NCBI GenBank assembly: GCA_913062745.1 | Contig: CAJXXJ010000044.1 | Location: 1 to 12,410 of the forward strand | From: an uncultured Phaeodactylibacter sp. | GTDB lineage: Bacteria; Bacteroidota; Bacteroidia; Chitinophagales; Saprospiraceae | Direction of reading: 5' to 3' | Length of the DNA stretch: 12,410 bases | In this document: in pieces, positions 1 to 5,481 of the stretch | Position numbering within the stretch: position 1 is the stretch's first letter | Layout of the letters: every line of letters begins with the position of its first letter | Program-made: the position numbers and the translations under genes | The notes under the pieces: generated by a model | Databases searched by the model: none | Told to the model about the DNA's origin: nothing | Seen by the model: the letters and a program-made list of their open reading frames with translations, nothing else

Positions 1-2361
1 CTGCCCGGCTACGAAGTCGTCAACAAGGACAAACTGGAAGACTACGGCCTGCTACGGCAGCCGGAAGACGCCCCGCTTATCGTGGTGCTGTGCAAGCAAG
101 GCGACTACCGCCGGGCAGCAGCGGAGTTCTACCGCACCATATTCAATCAGGGGCAGTCGGAGCTGAAAGCCGAAAAGGCCCGGCTGGAGCAGCTGTTGGA
201 AAAAGAGCGCAGCAACCGGCAGGCCCTTGAGGCGCAGCTGTCCCGCATTAACGCTAAGCTGGAAAACCTGCCGCAGGTAGCCGAAGCCGCCGCTGATTAC
301 TTTGCCAAAATTGACCTGGACCAAGCCAGTGAACTACAACGGGAAGCGGTGCAAGCACTCGAGGCCGGCAACCTTCAGGCCGCGCTCGACGCCATGCCGG
401 AAGACCGGATGGACCGTCAGCTGAGGGATGCACTCCGCAGAAGAAAAGAGCTCGAGGGCCAACTGGCCGAGGCTAATCAGCTCATAGAGCAGAGCATCGA
501 AAATTTTCGCTTTAAAGCGAAACTGCAGGTATCAGCCGGCGACTACGATTCGGCCGAACGACTGTACGAAAAAGCAGTCAACGCCAACCCGGACGACTAT
601 CTGCTCCTGCAGGAATATGCCAATTTGCTGAGCAAGCTAAACCGCTACGAGCAGGCAGAGCGGTGGCTCCGCACAATCATCCGGGAAGCCCGGGAGGCAT
701 GGATAGTAGCAAATGCATTTGAAGCACTGGGCAGGCTTTTTCAGGAAACCGGAGCATCCCGGCAGGCGCTGCAGGCCTATCAGCAGTTTCAGCTGCGGTA
801 CGACAGCCTGCATCAGGCTCATCCTCACCGCGCATTTTATAGAGAAAACCTGGCTATTGCTTACGAAAGGGCGGGGTCGGTATACCAGGACCTCGGCCGG
901 CAAGACAGTGCGGCCTCCCTGTTTGTGTCATCAGCAGAGCTCCTGGCATCTCTGCTGCGGGAGTATCCGGAAAACGAGCACTACCAAAGCGGGCTGGCAA
1001 TAGCTTATGAGAAAATGGGCATTCAGTACCAATTGCGCGGCGTTTACGATACAGCGTTGATGTACTTCCTCGAAGAATTCCGGCTGCTGGCCCCTATCTG
1101 CGAAGCTACGAGTGCCCCATCTCCCTGTGAAGCACTGGCGATCGCTTCCGAAAAAGCGGGTACCGCCTTTCTGCTGCTGGGACAGCGGGACTCCGCAGAG
1201 CAGTATTTCCGGCGGTCCGTTTCACACTATCAGCAGCTTACTCAGCACCCACCTCTGGCAGAGCGCGCTAAAGACGGTATTGCCATTGCGTACGCCCGCC
1301 TGGGCCAACTGTACAGCCAAAGTGAGCAGCTTGATTCCGCCGAGCACTATTTTGAAAAAAGCCTGCAGCTGGCAGAGGAGCTGCATCAAAACGCCCCCGG
1401 AGCGGAAATCTATCAGGAGCATTTGGCGGTGGCGCTGGAGCACCTCGCCCGTATCGCCCGGCAGCTCCGCCAACCAGCCCGCGCCCGCGCGCTCAATGTA
1501 CGGGAGGTGGAGCTGATGGAAGCCCTTCACCGCAACAACCCGGCGAGCGAAAAGATAACGGTGGGGTTGGCGGTTGCCTACACGCAGCTGGCAGAATCAT
1601 ACCTGGAGCTGCAGCACCCTGATTCCGCACTGCTGTTTTACAACAAAAGCCTGGCGCTCAGCGAAGCCGTTTACCTCAATAGCCCTGCCAACGTAAAGGT
1701 TTCATCCATCCTGGCATCGACAGCCCTCTTCGCAGGACACATACTCGAGCAGGCGGACAGCCTGGAAGCCGCCACGGCACTCTACCGGCGCTCGGAATAT
1801 GTCTATCAGGAAATGTACGCAAGGACCGGCAACCCAAATCATAAAGAAGGCTTAGACCTCGCGCGACGCATGAGGGAGTCCGCAGAGGCTGCAGGAATGT
1901 CACTATCTGAACGGCTGCTCCATTACCTGGGGCAGGCCGACAGCCTGGCTGACTATCGCCAAAAACTATACTACCAGAAGCAGGCCGTCGGCCTGATGGA
2001 AAGCGTGATGGACCAAATTGGCGATCAGGAAGAATACCGGCAGTGGGCTGCAGAGCAATCGGGCAAGCTCTCCGAATACCTCCTGTTCAATGAGCAGTTT
2101 GCGGAGGCTGAGACAGCAGCCCGGCGTGCCCTGGAGCTGGGGAGCGGGAAAGCGGCCCAACCTAGTGTATCCCTCGCTCTGGCGCTGCTCTATCAGGGGC
2201 AATACGGGGCTGCCGAGTCCGTTTGCCGGCAGCAGCGGTCGCAGCTGGCCTTTCAGGCAGCACTATGGACGAAAAAGTTTTTGGAGGGTTTGCAGGCGCT
2301 GGAGGAGGCGGGAGTGACGCACCCGGATGCTCCTAAAATCCGCCAGCTCCTGTCTGATTAG
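1..2361 (+). CDS. Tetratricopeptide repeat protein, 5'-truncated by the window edge
   Basis: The frame is open from base 1, so the true start lies upstream; 786 residues are visible. The first visible residues (GYEVVN, then IVVLCKQGDY about 20 residues on) look like the end of a carboxypeptidase-regulatory-like beta domain, which Bacteroidota often place ahead of TPRs. A charged coiled coil follows at visible residues about 55-92, then helical TPR hairpins (for example GDYDSAERLYEKAV at about 180-193). The most regular part is seven consecutive units of 47 or 48 residues at 850-1851, each opening with an LAIAYE-like helix and carrying a DSA step about 20 residues later. The C-terminal part is again TPR-like. 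No enzymatic domain is visible. The protein is probably a periplasmic or cytoplasmic scaffold binding a partner; the partner is unknown and a signal peptide cannot be assessed. The stop overlaps the ftsY stop on the other strand. The TPR assignment is firm; the role is not. Confidence 0.85.
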   Translation: MPGYEVVNKDKLEDYGLLRQPEDAPLIVVLCKQGDYRRAAAEFYRTIFNQGQSELKAEKARLEQLLEKERSNRQALEAQLSRINAKLENLPQVAEAAADYFAKIDLDQASELQREAVQALEAGNLQAALDAMPEDRMDRQLRDALRRRKELEGQLAEANQLIEQSIENFRFKAKLQVSAGDYDSAERLYEKAVNANPDDYLLLQEYANLLSKLNRYEQAERWLRTIIREAREAWIVANAFEALGRLFQETGASRQALQAYQQFQLRYDSLHQAHPHRAFYRENLAIAYERAGSVYQDLGRQDSAASLFVSSAELLASLLREYPENEHYQSGLAIAYEKMGIQYQLRGVYDTALMYFLEEFRLLAPICEATSAPSPCEALAIASEKAGTAFLLLGQRDSAEQYFRRSVSHYQQLTQHPPLAERAKDGIAIAYARLGQLYSQSEQLDSAEHYFEKSLQLAEELHQNAPGAEIYQEHLAVALEHLARIARQLRQPARARALNVREVELMEALHRNNPASEKITVGLAVAYTQLAESYLELQHPDSALLFYNKSLALSEAVYLNSPANVKVSSILASTALFAGHILEQADSLEAATALYRRSEYVYQEMYARTGNPNHKEGLDLARRMRESAEAAGMSLSERLLHYLGQADSLADYRQKLYYQKQAVGLMESVMDQIGDQEEYRQWAAEQSGKLSEYLLFNEQFAEAETAARRALELGSGKAAQPSVSLALALLYQGQYGAAESVCRQQRSQLAFQAALWTKKFLEGLQALEEAGVTHPDAPKIRQLLSD
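850..1851 (+). repeat. Seven tandem 47-48-residue extended TPR units
   Basis: Units of 144 or 141 bases begin at 850, 994, 1135, 1279, 1423, 1567 and 1711. Their first residues are LAIAYERAG, LAIAYEKMG, LAIASEKAG, IAIAYARLG, LAVALEHLA, LAVAYTQLA and LASTALFAG. Most also share a DSA or DTA step at position 19-21. Units two and seven are one residue shorter. The period is longer than the canonical 34-residue TPR, implying extended helices as in kinesin-light-chain-type TPRs. The DNA copies have diverged, so this is a protein-level repeat and not a recent expansion. Confidence 0.85.
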
Positions 2362-3320
2362 ACCACCCGCTCAAACAGCGACTCGACAAATGCCCGCTTA
2401 TTGAACACCTGCAGCTGATCAATACCCTCGCCTACACCGATGTACTTGATGGGCACTTTGAACTGGTCAGAAATACCGATAGCAACCCCGCCTTTCGCCG
2501 TACCGTCAAGCTTGGTAAGGGCAAGGGCAGAGACTTCAGTCGCCTCCGTAAAGTGCTTAGCCTGCTCGAAGGCATTCTGGCCGGTGGTAGCATCGAGGAC
2601 GAGCAGTACTTCATGGGGAGCGCCATCCATACACTTGCTTACAGAGCGGCGGATCTTGGACAGCTCCTTCATCAGGTTAATCTTGGTATGCAGGCGGCCG
2701 GCGGTATCGATGATGGCTACATCGCAATTGTTGTCTATGGCGTGCTGGACCGTCTCGAAAGCCACAGCTGCCGGGTCTGTGTTCATGCCTTTGCTATAGA
2801 AGTCGCAGCCTACGCGCTCTGACCAGATTTTGAGCTGGTCCACGGCGGCGGCCCGGAAGGTATCGCCGGCACCAAGAACTACTTTTTTACCCTGGCTGGT
2901 GTACTGATGCGCCAGCTTACCGATGGTAGTGGTTTTGCCTACGCCGTTGACGCCCACTACGAGGATGATGCTCGGATTGGCATTGCCTGGCAGCACATAG
3001 TCTTCAATATCCACCGTATTATTTTCGGCCAGCAGCTGTACGATTTCATCCCGCAGGATTTCATTCAGCTCGCTGGTGCCGAGGTAGCGGTCGCGTTTGA
3101 CGCGGGCTTCGATGCGGTCAATAATTTTGACGGTAGTATCGAGGCCCACATCAGAGGAGATGAGGATGGCTTCCAGTTCGTCGAGCACTTCATCGTCTAC
3201 GGTAGCTTTGCCGGCAACAGCTTTAGAGATTTTGCCGAAGATGCTGGACTTGGTTTTCTCGAGGCCCTTATCGAGGTCCTCCTTTTTCTCTTTATTGAAA
3301 AACTTCTTAAAGAAACTCAT
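2358..3320 (-). CDS. ftsY: Signal recognition particle receptor FtsY
   Basis: FtsY is the SRP receptor GTPase. It docks ribosome-nascent-chain-SRP complexes at the membrane and hands them to SecYEG. The 320-residue product has a short Lys/Glu-rich amphipathic N-terminus ([13 protein letters not shown]), an N domain at about residues 20-100, and a complete G domain: P-loop GVNGVGKTT (123-131), DTFRAAA (153-159), DTAGR (205-209), [10 protein letters not shown] (269-278) and GVGEGIDQL (295-303). The long acidic A domain of the E. coli protein is absent, as is common in this phylum. The ATG at 3320 fits the family N-terminus, and no Shine-Dalgarno sequence precedes it. It lies 141 bases downstream of the DUF4295 gene with a hairpin between them. 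Its TAA stop overlaps the stop of the convergent TPR gene. All key residues are present. Confidence 0.98.
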   Translation of the reverse strand: MSFFKKFFNKEKKEDLDKGLEKTKSSIFGKISKAVAGKATVDDEVLDELEAILISSDVGLDTTVKIIDRIEARVKRDRYLGTSELNEILRDEIVQLLAENNTVDIEDYVLPGNANPSIILVVGVNGVGKTTTIGKLAHQYTSQGKKVVLGAGDTFRAAAVDQLKIWSERVGCDFYSKGMNTDPAAVAFETVQHAIDNNCDVAIIDTAGRLHTKINLMKELSKIRRSVSKCMDGAPHEVLLVLDATTGQNAFEQAKHFTEATEVSALALTKLDGTAKGGVAIGISDQFKVPIKYIGVGEGIDQLQVFNKRAFVESLFERVV

Positions 3321-3393
3321 AGCGGGGATGTTATTCCGGGGCGGAAGTATCCGGAAGGCGGCCCGGCGTGCATGCGGGCTTATTGATAATAGG

Positions 3394-3432
3394 AAAAGAG
3401 GCTTCCCTTCACTTGAAAGAAAAGCCCCTTTT
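3394..3432 (-). terminator. Hairpin between the DUF4295 gene and ftsY, possible terminator or attenuator
   Basis: The arms aaaagaggctt (3394-3404) and aagcccctttt (3422-3432) pair over 11 bp with one G-U and a 17-nt loop. Read on the minus strand, the 3' arm ends in CTCTTTTCC, a short U-rich tail. It could end most transcripts from the ribosomal block before ftsY, or allow partial read-through. I saw no TAnnTTTG box between it and ftsY, so partial read-through is a reasonable inference. Confidence 0.5.
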
Positions 3433-3461
3433 CATGGAAAAAGTGATTACCGTGGCGGAGA

Positions 3462-3638
3462 TTATTTGCTAGCAAAAAACTCTTTAACCGCGTCTTTGTG
3501 GATCATCACTTCCTTATAGGTATACTTGCCCGTTTTCGGGTCCTTGATGCTTTTAACCACTTTAACGTGGTCGCGACCAGAACCAGCGTTTGCAGCACGT
3601 TGTGCTACCCGGGCGTTCTTTGAAACTTTCTTAGCCAT
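3462..3638 (-). CDS. DUF4295 family small basic protein, probable Bacteroidota ribosomal protein (bL38-like)
   Basis: This is a 58-residue, strongly basic protein. It begins MAKKVSKNARVAQRAANAGS, has a GRDHVKVVKS core and ends KEVMIHKDAVKEFFASK. It starts with ATG at 3638 and stops with TAA at 3462-3464. I recognise it as the DUF4295 family, found in Bacteroidota directly after rpmB and rpmG. From memory, the Flavobacterium johnsoniae 70S structure revealed an extra large-subunit protein named bL38, and I believe it corresponds to this family; that equation should be verified. The composition (many Lys/Arg, no Cys, no membrane segment) and the neighbours L33 and L28 fit a ribosomal role. It has its own consensus promoter at 3672-3703, so it can be expressed separately from rpmB-rpmG. 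Nothing suggests damage. Confidence 0.9.
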   Translation of the reverse strand: MAKKVSKNARVAQRAANAGSGRDHVKVVKSIKDPKTGKYTYKEVMIHKDAVKEFFASK

Positions 3639-3671
3639 AATTGGAAGCTTTTATAGGTTACGATTATGTCG

Positions 3672-3703
3672 CAAAAATAGGTAATATACAGTTAACACGC
3701 AAA
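3672..3703 (-). promoter_or_regulatory. Bacteroidota-type promoter for the DUF4295 gene (and possibly ftsY)
   Basis: On the minus strand, TTTG (3703-3700) is followed by exactly 20 bases and then TATTTTTG (3679-3672), a perfect match to the -7 consensus TAnnTTTG. The box lies 33 bases ahead of the ATG at 3638, leaving a leader of roughly 25-30 nt. The position between rpmG and the DUF4295 gene marks an internal transcription start in the cluster. Confidence 0.75.
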
Positions 3704-3730
3704 CCACGTCCGGAAGCGGCTAACAGCAGC

Positions 3731-3919
3731 TTACTTAATTTCGCGGTGCAGCGTAACTTTCTTAAGAATTGGATTGTACTTCTTAAGCTCGAGGCGGTCC
3801 GGCGTATTTTTACGGTTCTTCTCGCTTACGTAACGGGAAGTGCCCGGCATGCCTGACTTTTTATGCTCTGTGCATTCGAGGATAACCTGAATGCGGTTGC
3901 CTTTGCTCTTCTTAGCCAT
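3731..3919 (-). CDS. rpmG: 50S ribosomal protein L33
   Basis: bL33 is a large-subunit protein near the E site. The 62-residue product contains the family signature [20 protein letters not shown] and ends with [14 protein letters not shown], the usual C-terminus in this phylum. It has a single cysteine in place of the paired CXXC zinc knuckles, so it is a zinc-independent (C-minus) form, the usual state in Bacteroidota as far as I recall. The ATG at 3919 starts MAKKSKGNR, as expected. It lies 53 bases after rpmB with no promoter motif between them, so it should be cotranscribed with rpmB. Downstream, 92 bases separate it from the DUF4295 gene and contain that gene's promoter. Confidence 0.97.
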   Translation of the reverse strand: MAKKSKGNRIQVILECTEHKKSGMPGTSRYVSEKNRKNTPDRLELKKYNPILKKVTLHREIK

Positions 3920-3972
3920 TGCTGATAAGAATTTATCGGTGGTCCGCCCCGGCGAAGAGGCAGAAAATCAAT

Positions 3973-4221
3973 TTATAATTCTACTTTGATATCCATTCCT
4001 TTGCGCTTCTGGCGCTGGACGAATTCGTAGATGCCGACTTTGTCGATTGTACGCATAGCGCTGGCGGACACCTTCAGGGTGATCCACTCTTTCGTTTCCG
4101 GCACGTAGAACCGCTTGCGGTGCAGATTCGGCACGAAACGGCGCTTCACCTTGCGGTTGGAGTGAGAAACGGTATTACCAGCCACTGGGCGCTTTCCTGT
4201 AAGTTCACATACCTTGGACAT
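3973..4221 (-). CDS. rpmB: 50S ribosomal protein L28
   Basis: bL28 is a large-subunit protein involved in late assembly. The product is 82 residues: MSKVCELTGKRPVAGNTVSH at the start, the basic stretch RKVKRRFVPNLHRKRF, then a TLKVSASAMRTIDKVG core. The ATG at 4221 is chosen because it gives the canonical MSKVCELTGK start. A longer in-frame extension up to 4278 is possible, but it reads as leader sequence with no family similarity. The leader holds a 7-bp inverted repeat. No TAnnTTTG box lies in the 90 bases up to tRNA-Arg, so transcription probably begins at the tRNA promoter. rpmG follows after 53 bases. Confidence 0.97.
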   Translation of the reverse strand: MSKVCELTGKRPVAGNTVSHSNRKVKRRFVPNLHRKRFYVPETKEWITLKVSASAMRTIDKVGIYEFVQRQKRKGMDIKVEL

Positions 4222-4246
4222 CTCTACTGTTCCTTTTGAACTACAA

Positions 4247-4284
4247 AGCTCAACGAACGGCAACCGAGGCTCGCACATTGAGCT
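4247..4284 (-). other. Inverted repeat in the rpmB leader
   Basis: The arms agctcaa (4247-4253) and ttgagct (4278-4284) are perfectly complementary over 7 bp and enclose a 24-nt loop. The loop itself contains the small palindrome cgaggctcg. The structure sits just upstream of rpmB in the transcript from tRNA-Arg. It may be an RNA leader structure, for example a processing site or an autogenous ribosomal-protein site, but the stem is short and no known leader family is recognisable. Confidence 0.3.
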
Positions 4285-4311
4285 GTGTAGATGATCCTGT
4301 AAAAAAAGTAG

Positions 4312-4385
4312 TGACTCTGTCAGGATTCGAACCTGAAACCTCTTGATCCGTAGTCAAGTGCTCTATCCAGTTGAGCTACAGAGCC
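4312..4385 (-). tRNA. tRNA-Arg (anticodon ACG)
   Basis: The 74-nt cloverleaf on the minus strand has the acceptor stem GGCTCTG / CAGAGTC with one G-U, D stem GCTC/GAGC, anticodon stem CTTGA/TCAAG with loop CTACGGA, a 5-nt variable loop AGGTT, and T arm TCAGG-TTCGAAT-CCTGA. The anticodon ACG is at 4351-4349; A34 is normally converted to inosine by TadA so that it reads CGU, CGC and CGA. The discriminator base is A, and CCA is not encoded, so it must be added. It lies 90 bases ahead of rpmB on the same strand, with its own promoter upstream. A run of seven T residues just downstream (minus strand) might cause partial termination. Confidence 0.97.
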
Positions 4386-4404
4386 ATCTATCGGTTAGCG
4401 GATG

Positions 4405-4435
4405 CAAAGGTAAGCTTATCGCTAAAATTATCCAA
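4405..4435 (-). promoter_or_regulatory. Bacteroidota-type promoter for tRNA-Arg and the rpmB-rpmG cluster
   Basis: On the minus strand, TTG (4435-4433) is followed by exactly 20 bases and TACCTTTG (4412-4405), a perfect TAnnTTTG box. It ends 19 bases before the first base of the tRNA. The 20-base spacing is identical to that of the promoter ahead of the DUF4295 gene, which strengthens both calls. Confidence 0.8.
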
Positions 4436-4518
4436 GCAAAACCGAAAAAGTTTGTTCTTCTTTTTTCTCAGCGCTGCATTTCAGCTGCCGGGAGGGCAAA
4501 ACTAAAGAAATAACCCAA

Positions 4519-4546
4519 AAAGCCGGCAAAAAAGTTCGCCGGCTTT
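4519..4546 (-). terminator. Rho-independent terminator of the YrdC-family gene
   Basis: The perfect 9-bp arms aaagccggc (4519-4527) and gccggcttt (4538-4546) have a 10-nt loop. On the minus strand the 3' arm runs straight into a T tract (GCCGGCTTTTTGGG). It starts 12 bases after the stop codon at 4558 and separates this gene from the tRNA-Arg transcription unit. Confidence 0.85.
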
Positions 4547-4557
4547 GGATTTTTTGG

Positions 4558-5148
4558 TTATTCCCTCAGGAACTCGAGTTCGTCCTTCCGGCGGAGCCGC
4601 ACCATAACGGAGGGTTGAGCGACAGACTTATCGTTCCTGCGGTGGTGAACGATGAAATCCACTTGTTCGAAAACATCGGAGCTGATGGCACCGAAATTAG
4701 CGGGGTAAGCCCCTTCGCGCAAATCTGCGGGCACAGCAGCGATTGGCCGGCCGAAGTTGCGGATCAGCGCCTGGCAGTACTCGTCCTGCACGATGCGGAT
4801 CGGCACCTGCCCGGCCTCGTTTTGCAGTGCAGCCGGAAGCTGGGCAGCAGGCTCGTAGCATACCGTCAGCGGGCGGGCGTGAAACGACAGCAGCGTTTCG
4901 ATACGCGGGTGGAGGTGAATAATATGCTGCTTGAGCATCTTCGGCGAATCCACCAAAGCCTCCGGCTCAGCCGCACAAGTTAATTCGCGGAGGCGCTGCA
5001 GGGCCTCCGGGTTGGTTGCATCGCAACCGATACTCCAGACGGTATCCGTCGGATAGAGGATAAGCCCCCCTTGCCGCAGCACCCTCAGGGCACCGCTCAG
5101 GTCAAACTGACCAGCTGCGGGAGACCTCCTTTCGGTAAAGGTCATCAT
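4558..5148 (-). CDS. YrdC/Sua5-family protein with degenerate signature residues
   Basis: The product is 196 residues. The fold signature is clear: LYPTDTVWSIGCDATNPEAL (31-50), VDSPKML (66-72), a LLSFHARPLTVCYE segment (86-99), IRIVQDEYCQALI (117-129), NFGAISSDVFEQVDFIV (151-167) and QPSVMVRL (178-185). In this family, threonylcarbamoyl-AMP synthase makes the intermediate for the t6A37 modification of ANN-decoding tRNAs. Here the KxR motif expected near residues 58-60 reads TCA, and the (S)TSAN motif is replaced by AVPAD (138-142) in otherwise aligned sequence. The frame is intact. The protein may therefore be inactive or altered; a second, canonical copy elsewhere in the genome is likely but cannot be seen. 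The ATG at 5148 gives a family-like N-terminus; a further ATG follows immediately. The frame stays open upstream to 5433 but shows no family similarity there. A terminator follows the gene. Confidence 0.85.
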   Translation of the reverse strand: MMTFTERRSPAAGQFDLSGALRVLRQGGLILYPTDTVWSIGCDATNPEALQRLRELTCAAEPEALVDSPKMLKQHIIHLHPRIETLLSFHARPLTVCYEPAAQLPAALQNEAGQVPIRIVQDEYCQALIRNFGRPIAAVPADLREGAYPANFGAISSDVFEQVDFIVHHRRNDKSVAQPSVMVRLRRKDELEFLRE

Positions 5149-5481
5149 AAGAATAAGTTGTTTTCCAGTTATATGAAAAAGGGTTTGGTATGTAGATTGG
5201 CGCTCAGAAAGGCGGCTCGCTCCCGACTGGCCGTAGCGCGTCACCGGAATGGCAATGGGGGGAATATTTGCCGTAGCCGTCGCTTTCATCATAGTAATCG
5301 TTTGTAGATGCCTGCCCGTGCCGTGTGTCAACAAAATTGCCAACCGGCGGAATAAGCCCCGCAAAACGGGAGCTGCCAGCATGCATTGTGTATCTTCCGC
5401 CTGAAACGAGCAATAACATAAACTCATTGGCAAGCGGTTCTATTGTTTGTCTGCCTTCTAAAATTTCAAAAAACGGTCGGT
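5149..5481. other. Divergent intergenic region, 333 bases
   Basis: This region separates the minus-strand YrdC-family gene from the plus-strand PKD gene, so promoters for both should lie here. I found no perfect TAnnTTTG box in either direction; TATTGTTTG at 5441-5449 is close but has one extra base. Two minus-strand frames are open across much of it (to 5433 and to 5419). Neither product resembles a protein I recognise, and both would depend on weak starts. I see no RNA gene, repeat or mobile-element end. Confidence 0.5.

Noticed and set aside
1..2361. Component of an anti-phage or conflict system
   Set aside because: TPR scaffolds occur in such systems, but no nuclease, NTPase, protease or membrane effector is visible beside it, and its other neighbour is a housekeeping cluster.
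4222..4278. Longer start for rpmB
   Set aside because: The family start is MSKVCELTGK at 4221. The extension has no counterpart in L28 proteins.
4277..4300. tRNA fragment upstream of rpmB
   Set aside because: Only about seven bases (AGCTCAA) resemble the D-arm of the adjacent tRNA. No T-arm or anticodon arm can be drawn.
5149..5433. N-terminal extension of the YrdC-family protein
   Set aside because: The frame is open, but the extra 95 residues have no similarity to the family and start only at a TTG. The ATG at 5148 matches the usual N-terminus.
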